Source: a virus. From it: DNA of 64,000 nucleotides. Shown one piece after another: positions 47,125 through 56,930 of this stretch. The first letter of the stretch is position 1. Every line of letters starts with the position of its first letter. The notes below the pieces were generated by a model. That model made no database searches. It saw only the letters and a list, made by a program, of their open reading frames with translations, and had not been told where the DNA came from. The position numbers and the translations under genes are program-made. The stretch spans positions 1 through 64,000 of IMG/VR virus record IMGVR_UViG_3300008459_005489, one strand, 5' to 3'.

Positions 47125-48154
47125 CTAGAACTCCTTTGTATGTCTGATTCATCCAGCGACCCATGGCATCTGCATGTTCGCTGAGCTTGTTGAGCTCGTA
47201 CCGGCCACAGAACCGTAAAAAATGCGCACCTACCATGCCTACATCTCTGTGACTGATCTGCTCACGTATGGCTTCATCTACTACAGCTTTGATTGCATCA
47301 GGCTGTGCCGTTAGATCGATCAGAGTGCAATTGCGTTCATAGTCGTCCAGCACCTTGCGTTCCGTTTGTTCATGATCCATCCAACGTTGCAACATGAGAT
47401 TGTTCCAGGCATAGCCACGCCGGCCACGATCTTCAAATGCTTCTGTTAGTCCCACTTGATTCTTGGTGCCTTTCACACGCACACCAGGGTAGGCCGAGAA
47501 CACATTGTCACCTGGATCGCCACGCATGCACTTCAAGAACAGCACCCACTGTTGATAATCAACAGGTGGCACAAAGTTGGCATCGGGTTTGCCCACCTTG
47601 ATCTTTGAGTTGCTCTCAATAGTAAATGCCAAGTTTTTGCCTTTTGCGTCTGTCACACCCGTGGTACTGAACAAGTGATCGTTGATGCCATTGTACAATT
47701 TCACATTGGGTGCAATCAACTGCACAAAGTCGGAATCTGAACTGACCACAACATGTTCATCCAGGGGGTGTAGTGCAATCCAACGTGCAATGATGTCATC
47801 TGCTTCTGCTGTGGCACAACGAACAACACTACAGTTGGTTTTTGTAGACAAGTATTTAGTCAGCTCATCATAGGTTTCCCAGAACAGTTTGTCCTCTTCT
47901 GCTTCTGACTCACTCATTTGCCCACGAGCCACAGCACGGTTGGCCTTGTAGGGTCGATAGTGATCCTTGCGCCAGCTTCGACCCTCTAATGCGAATACCA
48001 CATGATCAGCACCAAGATCACGTGCCACTTTGTTGGCACTCATCAAGGTAAGATGTAGTGCAAATCCCAATTTGGTCCAAGTATCTGCGGCACGATGCGC
48101 TTGATGCCGCGCACGGAAAAACATGTTGCTTGTGTCAATCAGTAGATAGCGCAT
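47111..48154 (-). CDS. 5'-3' exonuclease / flap endonuclease (T4 RNase H-like)
   Basis: 347 residues. LLIDTSNMFF (first metal Asp), FALEGRSWRKDHYRPYKANR, AEADDIIARW, VSSDSDFVQL and RGDPGDNV are the PIN/FEN metal-site and helix-hairpin-helix motifs in order. It removes RNA primers and flaps during DNA replication. Overlaps upstream SGNH gene by 20 bases. Confidence 0.93.
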   Translation of the reverse strand: MRYLLIDTSNMFFRARHQAHRAADTWTKLGFALHLTLMSANKVARDLGADHVVFALEGRSWRKDHYRPYKANRAVARGQMSESEAEEDKLFWETYDELTKYLSTKTNCSVVRCATAEADDIIARWIALHPLDEHVVVSSDSDFVQLIAPNVKLYNGINDHLFSTTGVTDAKGKNLAFTIESNSKIKVGKPDANFVPPVDYQQWVLFLKCMRGDPGDNVFSAYPGVRVKGTKNQVGLTEAFEDRGRRGYAWNNLMLQRWMDHEQTERKVLDDYERNCTLIDLTAQPDAIKAVVDEAIREQISHRDVGMVGAHFLRFCGRYELNKLSEHADAMGRWMNQTYKGVLDDTR

Positions 48155-48857
48155 GTGTGGTTACCAAGTTGTGTTGTTTGATGTATTGTAACACATACTT
48201 GGCCCAAAAGCAATGTCCTTTGGCATCAAAGTGATAGGAATTTGGTGTAACCCACTCAAATCCGTTGTTTACAAGTACAGAATTGTAACTTAGATCTCGA
48301 CTGTACGGACCAAGATAACTTTTACCAAAATCTTTTTTATCTGAGATATCACTAAATGTACTCCATCCGTTGTAAAACAAATGTGTTACTTTTTTGTCTG
48401 ATAGTTCAACGTGCAGATTCCAGATTTTTTTATACCATTCTTGAGTCTTTGCCCAGTAATCGTGATTGGCCACATATTGCTTGTAGCGTAATTGTAAATC
48501 TTTTGGAATCCAGTCAGTTCCGCTGGCGTTAACCTGGTAATAGGTACCATTGTGCAACCACTCTTCTCGTTCCCAAGTAGTCCACTGTATCACAACAAAA
48601 ACGTCTGATAAGTCTGTTTGATTATCTAGCCATTGCTGTGTGGTCCTAAGTATCCGGTCATTGCTGGATGCAGATTCTGCATCACACACCAAGTTGGCAT
48701 CTATTTGTTCTGCAAGTCGGGTACACCAACTGGCTGCTAGGTTTACAGGATGTGGACGTCGATCAATACCTGCACCACCATTGTCCACAGCAAATGCATC
48801 AGGAACAACTGCTTCTGCAGCCGCGGTGTGGCTGCAGCCATTTGCATACAGTATCAT
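48135..48857 (-). CDS. SGNH-hydrolase-like protein 1
   Basis: 240 residues. ANGCSHTAA (block I with Ser), ASSNDRIL, VVIQWTTWEREEW and C-terminal NSYHFDAKGH (block V, D..H) follow the SGNH/GDSL scheme, in which Ser attacks an ester. One of six related genes in the window. Likely a glycan O-acetyl or acyl esterase or transferase; substrate unknown. Confidence 0.75.
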   Translation of the reverse strand: MILYANGCSHTAAAEAVVPDAFAVDNGGAGIDRRPHPVNLAASWCTRLAEQIDANLVCDAESASSNDRILRTTQQWLDNQTDLSDVFVVIQWTTWEREEWLHNGTYYQVNASGTDWIPKDLQLRYKQYVANHDYWAKTQEWYKKIWNLHVELSDKKVTHLFYNGWSTFSDISDKKDFGKSYLGPYSRDLSYNSVLVNNGFEWVTPNSYHFDAKGHCFWAKYVLQYIKQHNLVTTHALSTD

Positions 48858-49345
48858 CGCGGGCTGGGACCACCTGTGTCGTCAGCACCCACTGGTTCCC
48901 ATGCTTCAAGTTTCTTTTTCAAGAGTTCGGCATTGACCACACGCTGTCGTAATTCACTGCTACTAAACGAATGATCGCGTCCATTAAAGTGTAATTCAAT
49001 ATCACGTTTGTGACAAATCTCGCGTCCAGTGAATTCACGACCTTCGTATTCCACACCTAGTATGCGCACGTCAATGGGCAGGATCAATAACAGGTCTTCT
49101 AGATCTTTTTCTGTGTTATAAACCCAGACTTCATCCACATACTTGCAGCCTATCAATTGCAGTTGTCGCTCCACAATGCTTTGCACTGGGCGATTCTTGT
49201 TGGGTCGGTCCAAGGTGGGATCATTTTGCAATGCGCAAATCAAGTAATCGCATTCTTCTTTTGCTTCACGCAACATGGCTATGTGGCCAGCATGTAACAA
49301 ATCAAATGTGCTGGCAGTAAAGCCAACTCGTCGTCCATCCATCAT
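48854..49345 (-). CDS. Cytidylyltransferase-like nucleotidyltransferase (TagD type)
   Basis: 163 residues with TASTFDLLHAGHI, the HxGH nucleotide-binding motif, ending in FSSSELRQRV (SSS.LR, analogous to ISSTxLR). Such enzymes activate glycerol-3-phosphate, phosphoethanolamine or a sugar phosphate with CTP. ATGA overlap with the SGNH gene points to a common pathway. Confidence 0.88.
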   Translation of the reverse strand: MMDGRRVGFTASTFDLLHAGHIAMLREAKEECDYLICALQNDPTLDRPNKNRPVQSIVERQLQLIGCKYVDEVWVYNTEKDLEDLLLILPIDVRILGVEYEGREFTGREICHKRDIELHFNGRDHSFSSSELRQRVVNAELLKKKLEAWEPVGADDTGGPSPR

Positions 49346-49356
49346 AATCTATTTCC

Positions 49357-49755
49357 TTAACTGATCTCTGTGCGCCCATCGCCGATGTCTCTGGTTCGAA
49401 CATATTGTGCACCAGAGTTACGAATGGCTTGTTCTTGTTCCCATGTTTCCATCACAACGTGTCTGCACACATTTTGGAACCACCGATCCACCAGATCCGA
49501 GTCTGCGTCTGTGGGTTTCATCATGTAACCAGCCTTGACCAATCTAGCAATGAATATCTCATTCCAGTCCAGTTCAAATGCGCCTTGGTGCAAGTTGTTG
49601 GGATCAATGTCCATGGTTACAATGGCCACATAAGGCTCACCTTTTTCAGTGGCAAGTTCTTTGGCGGTTTTTTCTGGTGCTCGGGGCACACGCAGAACCT
49701 TTTCTTTTTCCTCTTTTGCAGGAGGTTTTGTTTTAAATCTATCAAAGAATCTCAT
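49357..49755 (-). CDS. Conserved T4-like phage protein, 132 aa
   Basis: ATG 49755 (TAATG with queE). Contains EKTAKELATEKGEPYVAIVTMD and FELDWNEIFIARLVKAGY, a combination common in T4-like cyanophages. Function unknown. Confidence 0.8.
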   Translation of the reverse strand: MRFFDRFKTKPPAKEEKEKVLRVPRAPEKTAKELATEKGEPYVAIVTMDIDPNNLHQGAFELDWNEIFIARLVKAGYMMKPTDADSDLVDRWFQNVCRHVVMETWEQEQAIRNSGAQYVRTRDIGDGRTEIS

Positions 49756-50600
49756 TATTTGCCCCATCCATTGCCCCAAAGATCAACGTGCAATCTGGGA
49801 CTGTACCAGTAGCCACGCTTGAGTGCTTCGTCAGCAACATTGATCCTGTTGCCATCGTATACCGACACCACACCGCCCACTGGCATCACAAACACAGGAC
49901 CACCAAACTCACGCAGGCGATATTCATCCACAGCACGATCCAGTTCGTTAAAGTCCGCAACCTTTTCCACCACAAACTTGAGATATGTCACACCGTATGT
50001 TTCGTAGTCCCATACCACGTCAGGCTTGATAGCATCCTCCCATGACTCTCCTGATACTGATAGTTTGGGACTTACACTGAAGGTGATCTCACCAAACCAA
50101 TTGCGCAAATAGTCCTTGAACTCTCGCGTCAAGTCTTGAGTACCATTGGTTTCAAATGTGATGTGTCGCAGGCCACGTTCGTGCAACACATCCAACAACT
50201 CAGGATAGGCACGTTGCCAACCCAGCAGTGGCTCGCCACCTGTGATCACAAGATGCACAGGATTGCCATTGGGTTGCAGCCAGTTACCACGGGGCAACAA
50301 TGCTGTCATCTTGTCAACCAGTTGTTCCACTGTATATGTGGGACTCAAGTGCTTGAAGTCTGGATGCCATGACGCATAACTGTCACAGCCTGTGTTCACT
50401 AGTGGCAGTTCTTCAAATGTCTTGTACAACTCCACAGTCTTGGCCACTTCGTCTGCTTCCTTACTCTTTTCTCCTGGCTTGCAACCAAATCCTGAACAGG
50501 TAAAGTTGCAACCAAACATACGCAAGAACACGCTGGGCACACCAACATAGCGTCCTTCACCTTGTGCTGAATAAAATAATTCTGATACTTTTAATTTCAT
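49755..50600 (-). CDS. queE: 7-carboxy-7-deazaguanine synthase QueE
   Basis: 281 residues. SELFYSAQGEGRYVGVPSVFLR is the QueE N-terminus; GCNFTCSGFGC holds the Cys ligands of the radical SAM cluster in a variant spacing, and ITGGEPLL is the SAM-binding GGE motif. QueE turns 6-carboxytetrahydropterin into 7-carboxy-7-deazaguanine, precursor of preQ0, queuosine and 7-deazaguanine DNA modifications. Acts with QueD (54156) and FolE (57962). QueC is not in the window. Confidence 0.92.
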   Translation of the reverse strand: MKLKVSELFYSAQGEGRYVGVPSVFLRMFGCNFTCSGFGCKPGEKSKEADEVAKTVELYKTFEELPLVNTGCDSYASWHPDFKHLSPTYTVEQLVDKMTALLPRGNWLQPNGNPVHLVITGGEPLLGWQRAYPELLDVLHERGLRHITFETNGTQDLTREFKDYLRNWFGEITFSVSPKLSVSGESWEDAIKPDVVWDYETYGVTYLKFVVEKVADFNELDRAVDEYRLREFGGPVFVMPVGGVVSVYDGNRINVADEALKRGYWYSPRLHVDLWGNGWGK

Positions 50601-51307
50601 AATCTTGTTACCTTTGCCATGCCCGACTTGCGGGGATCTTTATTTAGATTGATACTTTCTTCATGCATTTTAACACGGGTTTCTGTTTTTGTCACCCAAC
50701 CTGGTAATACTGCATCCAAATAGGCCAAATGCTCCTCAGGACTAGGATGCGGATCGCCATTTCGATTGGGCCATCCAGTTTTGGCAAACACAGTTTTGTC
50801 ATAGCCCGGCAAGATAGTGTCCAATACATCACTGTACAATCTCATGACATCTCTGTGCAAACTAATATCATCATTGGGCCAAGGACGAGCCATGAGTTCT
50901 ACCATGCTTATGAATCGCCAGGTCAACCCTGTACGAGTTTCTAACAACGTTTTGACTGCCTTGATATATGCAAGGTCTCGTATCAAATACCCTCGCTCGT
51001 CTATGTGTGTTTTGAGATATTCTTTGTTGAATACGTTGGTTGCAAAATGCGCATTGCCTGGAGTGTGCCACCGTCCGTCAACATACCGATCTTCGCGATC
51101 TAAACTTGTCCAACAAACTATCACAGTATCGGCAACACCGAACTGATGACGTTGATCCGCTTCCATTACTGAGTTAAAAATGTAATGATTGCCGCCACCG
51201 GCCTGTCCCCAATTTTCAAAGTGATCAAATTCTGGTGCCAAGCAATCGGCCCAGGTGCTCCAACGATAGTTGGTAAAACTACACCCAAATGTAAACAGCC
51301 TTGACAT
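50597..51307 (-). CDS. SGNH-hydrolase-like protein 2
   Basis: 236 residues: FGCSFTNYRW (block I), QAGGGNHYIF (Gly/Asn blocks), VIVCWTSLDRED, and DPHPSPEEHLAYLD (block V). Four-base overlap with queE and TGATG with the radical SAM gene. Confidence 0.75.
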   Translation of the reverse strand: MSRLFTFGCSFTNYRWSTWADCLAPEFDHFENWGQAGGGNHYIFNSVMEADQRHQFGVADTVIVCWTSLDREDRYVDGRWHTPGNAHFATNVFNKEYLKTHIDERGYLIRDLAYIKAVKTLLETRTGLTWRFISMVELMARPWPNDDISLHRDVMRLYSDVLDTILPGYDKTVFAKTGWPNRNGDPHPSPEEHLAYLDAVLPGWVTKTETRVKMHEESINLNKDPRKSGMAKVTRL

Positions 51308-53313
51308 CAGGTCACTAGTTGTTTTTTCTTAATTGAAAAAGCACCTTGTGCTTTGGCAGCACCTGCACCTCGACGTGTGCCCTTGACATTTTCAACACCA
51401 ATGCGATCCACTGTGGCCTTGCCAAAGTTTCTACGTCGGGCAAAATAAAACAGTTCCAAGAAACGGTTCAAACTCATGGTCTTGTCTTCGGGAAAATCCA
51501 GCCTGTATGTTGTGGCAGTTTTTTCCAAGGGCTGATTGAAACTGAGATAATCCCAGATGTTGTAATCTACATCAAGATTCATGGGATATTGATTTCTATC
51601 ATTGTACTTGATGTAGTAATTTCTTTGCAGTTTCATCAAACTGGCCAACAAATCTTCGGGCAAGTTATAACGTTGTAAAAACTTTTCCAGCACGTCATAC
51701 AGTTCATCCACACGGTCTTCCTGGTGCATGTTCATACTTGTTCTGTGAATGATGTTCCAGCCATGTATTTCTACACCAATCTTGGGATGGTTGATTTTGC
51801 CAGTCATCATCCAGTTGGCAAAGTATTGGCGTGTTTCGGCTTCTTCTTTCTTCACCCATTCATTGGTCATAAAATACTCAAACAAATCTTCATAGTAATC
51901 ATTGTAACTGATGCCCATGTACTTGTTGATGAAACGTGCAACTAGTGTAGCAAAGCCATTGATGTGGAATGTGGTTTGAAACCAGGAGAAAATCTGTGCA
52001 TCCAACATAATGGGTGTGGGCATGTCCTTGGTGCCTGTTATGACATCAATACTTTCTTCAATGTGTTCCACACTGTAACTGCCGGCAAAGTAATCTGTCA
52101 CAGGCTGACTGGTGATCTTGAACAGCTTCTTTTGCAACAGGTTCATCTCAGCATTTTCCAACAACTGTGCCTGGAACACAGTGATGCCGGTGTGCTGATT
52201 CAAGTCATACAGGGCATAGAAGTTCTTTTTCCATGTTTCCAATGTCTCACCAGGCAAGCCCAAGATCAGTTCTGTGTAAGCAGGAATGTTGCGTTGATCA
52301 CACAATTCAAACACTTCGTTTAGCTTGTTCATTTCCATGTTCTTGCGACGAATGTTTTCCAGCACGTCATGGTCCAGACTTTGCACACTCAGTGTGAGGC
52401 CTTGATTGAAGCCACGTGCATCCAGCAGTTTCTTCACAATGTCTATGACTTCTTTCTTTTGATTCTTGGCCCAGGCCACACTGAATGTTCTGGGTGAGCC
52501 ATATTTTTCTTGCATTTCAATAATCTTGTCTGCAATCATGCCATCACGTTCGGGGAACATGCCAAAGTTAGCATCAGTGATTGAGATCCAGTCAAAGTTT
52601 CGCTTGGCCATCCATTCCAGTTCTTCAAACACACGTTCAAGTTCAAACTTCTTGACCTTGTTGTAGGTCAGACTGCCCCAGTCACAAAATGTACAAGCAT
52701 AAGGGCAACCACGATTGGTTTCCAATGTGCCTTGCCATGTGACTTCGGGATGCTGAGCTATCATTTGGTCAAAGATACCTGACAAATAAGGACTGGCTAC
52801 TTCTTCCAAACTTTCAATGCGTTCAGCATCTTGTGTTTTTACTGCTTCGCCGTCTCTGTTGATCAATAGACCTGGCACTGTTTCCCAGTCTTGAGTTTCA
52901 AAATGTTCCAACACACGTTTGAAAGTTATCTCACCTTCATAACAAATCACAAGATCTATAAACGGTTCTTTGACAAACAATTCGGGATCAGTTATGGCCA
53001 CTTCTGGTCCACCAAATATGGTCAACACTGAGGGATTGATTTCTTTGATACGTCGAGCCAGGGCGTAGTTGTAACGATGATTCCACACATACGTACTGAA
53101 GGTTACAATTTCGTTCTTGGCCAAGCGTTGTGCCAATGGCTCCACAGCATCTCTACGCCAAATCCAATCTGTAACTTCAAATTGTTCACGTATGCAAGGA
53201 TCTGCCAGGCTGTAACTCCATACCACACCTGCTGAATATGGCAGGTAATATGCGTTGAATTCTTTTGGCCCTTGTTGAAAGTTGGGCTGAACAAAGGCTA
53301 GTTTATATGTCAT
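51307..53313 (-). CDS. B12-binding-domain radical SAM protein 2
   Basis: 668 residues. Cobalamin-binding-like N-terminus (VVTFSTYVWN, LTIFGGPEVAITDPE) and a radical SAM core with RGCPYACTFCDWGS (about residue 203). SVQSLDHDVLENIRR and LILGLPGETLETW are class B features. No B12-specific DxHxxG is apparent. Substrate unknown; co-transcribed with queD, a GT and SGNH proteins. Confidence 0.9.
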   Translation of the reverse strand: MTYKLAFVQPNFQQGPKEFNAYYLPYSAGVVWSYSLADPCIREQFEVTDWIWRRDAVEPLAQRLAKNEIVTFSTYVWNHRYNYALARRIKEINPSVLTIFGGPEVAITDPELFVKEPFIDLVICYEGEITFKRVLEHFETQDWETVPGLLINRDGEAVKTQDAERIESLEEVASPYLSGIFDQMIAQHPEVTWQGTLETNRGCPYACTFCDWGSLTYNKVKKFELERVFEELEWMAKRNFDWISITDANFGMFPERDGMIADKIIEMQEKYGSPRTFSVAWAKNQKKEVIDIVKKLLDARGFNQGLTLSVQSLDHDVLENIRRKNMEMNKLNEVFELCDQRNIPAYTELILGLPGETLETWKKNFYALYDLNQHTGITVFQAQLLENAEMNLLQKKLFKITSQPVTDYFAGSYSVEHIEESIDVITGTKDMPTPIMLDAQIFSWFQTTFHINGFATLVARFINKYMGISYNDYYEDLFEYFMTNEWVKKEEAETRQYFANWMMTGKINHPKIGVEIHGWNIIHRTSMNMHQEDRVDELYDVLEKFLQRYNLPEDLLASLMKLQRNYYIKYNDRNQYPMNLDVDYNIWDYLSFNQPLEKTATTYRLDFPEDKTMSLNRFLELFYFARRRNFGKATVDRIGVENVKGTRRGAGAAKAQGAFSIKKKQLVT

Positions 53314-53325
53314 CCTGTATTTACG

Positions 53326-54159
53326 TCATTTGGCAAAGTGCCGGTGTGGATTGTCAAATTGCACCATTTGCTTGTTGACATCATTCTGGGCTAATTTTTC
53401 CCAAGGATCTTGTGTGCCTTTGAATATGTTTGTAAAGAATTCAGTACTAATTCCTTGGTTGTGCATGTGCGTGGCCAACTTGACACAGTCCTGATGTCGT
53501 AGTTCAATCTGAGTCTTGCTGTGGAAATCTGCTTCGTCAAATGGACGTCCTTCTAGTGATGCACGTTCTTTGAATGTGGCATCGTTGTTGTTGCCCGTGA
53601 TGTCAGCACGGTCATGCAACACCCAAACAGGTATGCGTTCCCAAATGTCCAACATGTAGGCCTGTTGACTGAGCCAGCCATCTTGCACACTGTGCGGACT
53701 GATATAGCCCAACAACTCATACCACTTGCGTGGCAGTATGGGAAAGATGCTGTAGGGATGATCCAAGTGAGTGTGGAATGCCAGCAGTTTGAATTCCCCT
53801 TCACGGTTCATAATCTCTGTGTCCCAACTTTTGGTCTCCATCACAGCATCATCGTTCCAGATCATCAGCCAACTAGCATCTGTATGTTCGGCCAGTTTGT
53901 TGTTGTACACATTGAGTCTATGGTAGCCCTGGCGTTCAAACTGCATGGCAGTATAACTGAGTTCTTGCTGGTCCAGCCATGGCTGTAGTTCAGTACGGAA
54001 GTATTCAGTGCCTGCTGCATCGTCATTGTCAAACGCAAACATCAATTGTAGTCGGTCAGGACGATCAGCAAGACTGATCAGGCTGCGAACACTGCGACCT
54101 AAACTTTCAGTGCGGCCTCGTGTGGCCAACAGCATTGCAATATCGTACTCAGGTGTCAT
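53326..54159 (-). CDS. GT-A glycosyltransferase-like protein (family 2-like)
   Basis: 277 residues. DIAMLLATRGRTESLGRSVRSL is a typical GT2 opening, and LMIWNDDAVMETKSWD gives a DD(x)D-like metal/nucleotide-sugar motif about residue 103. ATGA overlap with queD. Could glucosylate DNA, a nucleotide or a surface glycan. Confidence 0.78.
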   Translation of the reverse strand: MTPEYDIAMLLATRGRTESLGRSVRSLISLADRPDRLQLMFAFDNDDAAGTEYFRTELQPWLDQQELSYTAMQFERQGYHRLNVYNNKLAEHTDASWLMIWNDDAVMETKSWDTEIMNREGEFKLLAFHTHLDHPYSIFPILPRKWYELLGYISPHSVQDGWLSQQAYMLDIWERIPVWVLHDRADITGNNNDATFKERASLEGRPFDEADFHSKTQIELRHQDCVKLATHMHNQGISTEFFTNIFKGTQDPWEKLAQNDVNKQMVQFDNPHRHFAK

Positions 54160-54689
54160 GCAAACAAATCCTCATTCCATTCTCTATGGCCTTCTCTAAA
54201 AGCCATATTTGATTGTGTTTCTCTCACTTCTACTCGGTAGCACCACAAGCGTTGTGCCTCACCAGGCCCCCACATGTCGGGAATGTACACACCGTTCACG
54301 TACCGGTACAACTGATCAGCAAGACCTTCGCAGCCTAGTTTGGGTAATATAGTTAGCTTGGCAATGTTTCTGCGTTGCATTTCCCGGTAGAACTCCAATT
54401 CAGGATCGTCTTCTGCCACCAACAAGGTGTGATCAAATTGACTTTCCAACACTGCCTTGAGCTCTTTGAGTCCACCATAGTCAGCGGCCCAGTTGCGTGT
54501 GTCCAACTGATCTGTTCCAAAGTAGAACTTCATGGAGAAACTGTAACCATGTATCAAATTGCAATGGCTGTCTGCCCGCCACTGACGATATGCACATGGA
54601 AATGCATCGTGGTATTCTTTGGTACTGGTATATTTGTATTGTCTTGCGGACATCCAACGGTGTCCCACTTCATTTTGATCTTGTGTCAT
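54156..54689 (-). CDS. queD: QueD / 6-carboxytetrahydropterin synthase homologue
   Basis: 177 residues. ADSHCNLIHGYSFSMKFYF supplies the zinc-binding His residues (H..HGY in place of HGHNY), DYGGLKELKAVLESQFDHTLL the catalytic Asp/His region, and NIAKLTILPKLGCEGLADQLY the rest. Converts dihydroneopterin triphosphate, the FolE product, to 6-carboxytetrahydropterin. AGGAG site; own promoter. Somewhat longer than cellular QueD. Confidence 0.88.
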   Translation of the reverse strand: MTQDQNEVGHRWMSARQYKYTSTKEYHDAFPCAYRQWRADSHCNLIHGYSFSMKFYFGTDQLDTRNWAADYGGLKELKAVLESQFDHTLLVAEDDPELEFYREMQRRNIAKLTILPKLGCEGLADQLYRYVNGVYIPDMWGPGEAQRLWCYRVEVRETQSNMAFREGHREWNEDLFA

Positions 54690-54707
54690 GCTTTTTCTCC
54701 TATGTTA

Positions 54708-54736
54708 ATTATAGCATAGGCGGCAGAGTTTGTAAA
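54708..54736 (-). promoter_or_regulatory. sigma70-type promoter for queD operon
   Basis: TTTACA, 17 bp, TATAAT; AGGAG-containing leader to 54689. Confidence 0.8.
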
Positions 54737-54770
54737 GCGGGAATGACGCCAAGACCGCTTAAAGGAATAC

Positions 54771-55172
54771 TTATGCTGGCAGTTGATATCCTGTGGCTTT
54801 GTAGTTGGCCTGTCCTGCAATAACTCCGCGCACACCACCCACAGGGTCAGCGCAGTCGCCGTTGCGTCTGGGAATCAAATGCACATGTGGATACATCACA
54901 GTTTGGCCAGCGGCTTGCCCCATGTTGATGCCTATGTTGAATGCATCACATTCTCCATCTCGGACCATTCTACGACCATGCCGCATGGCTGATTCAAAGC
55001 AGTCTGTTATCACGTCATCTGTATTGTATTGCGGCACAAACAACAAGTGTCCCGACGCCACAGGATATCGATCTTGGAACACAGAGACATGATAGTCGCT
55101 ATATTCTCCAACCTTGAGGTCCCAAGGTGCAACTCCTGCGACCTGTGCTTGTTCTAATGTTTCATACTTCAT
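54771..55172 (-). CDS. HIT-family nucleotide hydrolase
   Basis: 133 residues from ATG 55172. GQTVMYPHVHLIPRR is the HIT motif region (HxH with a preceding Tyr-Pro), and the N-terminal HVSVFQDRYPVASGHLLFVP matches the family. HIT proteins hydrolyse dinucleoside polyphosphates or nucleoside phosphoramidates. Overlaps the amidinotransferase gene by 11 bases. Confidence 0.87.
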   Translation of the reverse strand: MKYETLEQAQVAGVAPWDLKVGEYSDYHVSVFQDRYPVASGHLLFVPQYNTDDVITDCFESAMRHGRRMVRDGECDAFNIGINMGQAAGQTVMYPHVHLIPRRNGDCADPVGGVRGVIAGQANYKATGYQLPA

Positions 55173-56220
55173 TGATAATCTTTCTCTTTTCACCACGACG
55201 TCGAATATCCAGTGTAACACAATGCGGACCTGCTGCCCAAAAAGTTTTATGTCTCAATGATGCTTCATGACACGTAATACCCAAGGATGCCATGTGCTCA
55301 AACAGCACAGAATGATGATTATTAAAAATCACATTGTGTGGGTCAACCACCAAGACATTGGTACTGAATGAGACTATTTGCTCATAGCCTTTTGATTCAT
55401 CTAATAGATGCTCCAAGTTTTCAATTTTTTTTTGTTTTTTTTCTGGTGGGAAATACAATTTGATTTCGTGTATGGTTTTGTTTTGCAGTGCTCTGGGCAC
55501 AAATGAACGATCCACACAAAATACAGTGTCATCGTCGGTCATGAAAAAACCATGATCAATATGCCCCCAATTTTGTAGTGCATCACTGTCTGTAGACACA
55601 ATGGTATTGTTAGGAAGATTTCGTTGCATCCATGCTAGGCCTAGTTGACTGCCCGGACCTTGAGTGTTGGTAATCAAATGCTCACCACATTTGAACATGG
55701 TGGCGGTGTGCCAAAGTAGATGTCTGGCATATAATTTGTGATAAACTATACGACCTAAATCTTTGTAGTTATCCATCCATTTTTTTGAGTCAGTCATGGG
55801 CCATAGATTGGGCATGGGTTGACTGATCCAATTGGACCCGTTTTCAAACAGCGTTCTAAAAATATCGTAATAGCTTCTGCCATCAAAAAATCTGTCAGTC
55901 ATGCTGGTATATGTTTGATACACTGTGTCGCCATACACCAAGTACTGATCCCTAGGCACAATCGGGGCCATGGGAATATCAACTGAGAATGAAGATAAAT
56001 TCACTGGCTGTTGATACTGATACACCCGGGGACGATGCACTACCACACCTAACTCTTGCAATAGTGCGGCTAGATTGTCAAGATCTTGTTTGGTTTCTTC
56101 CAACACATGGTTGAAAGCTGACTGAAGTTCTACTGGTATGGCCCAATCAAGATCGCCCGGTGCATAGCAGTCGCCCACTATGACTTCTTCCAGTGGATCC
56201 CAATCAGTCCATACTGCCAT
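55162..56220 (-). CDS. Amidinotransferase family protein, copy 2
   Basis: 352 residues beginning WTDWDPLEEVIVGDCY. GHIDHGFF (about 225) gives the His, and GPHCVTLDIRRRG (about 333) the Cys, as in copy 1 at 1482-2510. The two copies are clearly diverged, suggesting different acceptors. Located with HIT and BI-1 genes. Confidence 0.83.
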   Translation of the reverse strand: MAVWTDWDPLEEVIVGDCYAPGDLDWAIPVELQSAFNHVLEETKQDLDNLAALLQELGVVVHRPRVYQYQQPVNLSSFSVDIPMAPIVPRDQYLVYGDTVYQTYTSMTDRFFDGRSYYDIFRTLFENGSNWISQPMPNLWPMTDSKKWMDNYKDLGRIVYHKLYARHLLWHTATMFKCGEHLITNTQGPGSQLGLAWMQRNLPNNTIVSTDSDALQNWGHIDHGFFMTDDDTVFCVDRSFVPRALQNKTIHEIKLYFPPEKKQKKIENLEHLLDESKGYEQIVSFSTNVLVVDPHNVIFNNHHSVLFEHMASLGITCHEASLRHKTFWAAGPHCVTLDIRRRGEKRKIINEV

Positions 56221-56222
56221 GA

Positions 56223-56921
56223 TTATTCTTTTCTACCGCCAAACAACTGCAACAAATTCAAGAACAAGTTGATAAAGTCCATGTACAATGTCAGCGCACC
56301 ACGTACTTCTACAGCCGCACTGGTCTCTACTGAAATTTCTTCGCGAATCTTTTGTGTGTCGTAGGCAGTGAGTCCCAGGAAGATTATGATAGCCAATGCA
56401 CTGATTACCATCTGCATCACAGTTGACCCAATGAAGATGTTCACAATGCTGGCAATGATGATGGCAATCAAGCCCACAAACATAAACCGGCCCACACTGT
56501 CAAGACTGCGTTTGGTAAAGTAGCCATAGCCACTCATTACCCCAAACAAGATGGCTGCACTCATAAACGCTGACACAATACTGCCCATGGTAAACACCGC
56601 AAAGATCATTGAAAAACTCAAGCCCATGAGTGCCGCAAATCCATGTAAACACAACTGTGCCACAGGTTTTGTGGGGTTATTGGCCAGTACCATGCTGATA
56701 CCAAATATTGCTGCCAAGGGTGCAAAAATCACAATCCATTTCAGCACGCCTGTAAAAAAGAATTGCAACAGTTCTGGAGTGGTACCAATCCAATAACTGA
56801 CCAGCATGCTGACCAGCACAGCCACACTCATGTGTCCATATACACGGCCCATGGCCGAATTAATTTCTTCTGCTGCGCGATATTTTGTTTCATCATTGTC
56901 GTTGTAGTTTGTGCCAAACAT
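56223..56921 (-). CDS. Bax inhibitor-1 (YccA/UPF0005) family membrane protein
   Basis: 232 residues with seven hydrophobic helices. Ends LYMDFINLFLNLLQLFGGRKE, the BI-1 C-terminal signature. Bacterial members interact with FtsH and conduct calcium or modulate membrane protein degradation. An SPFH protein also occurs in the window, and SPFH and YccA both bind FtsH in E. coli. Confidence 0.92.
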   Translation of the reverse strand: MFGTNYNDNDETKYRAAEEINSAMGRVYGHMSVAVLVSMLVSYWIGTTPELLQFFFTGVLKWIVIFAPLAAIFGISMVLANNPTKPVAQLCLHGFAALMGLSFSMIFAVFTMGSIVSAFMSAAILFGVMSGYGYFTKRSLDSVGRFMFVGLIAIIIASIVNIFIGSTVMQMVISALAIIIFLGLTAYDTQKIREEISVETSAAVEVRGALTLYMDFINLFLNLLQLFGGRKE

Positions 56922-56930
56922 GATATCTCC

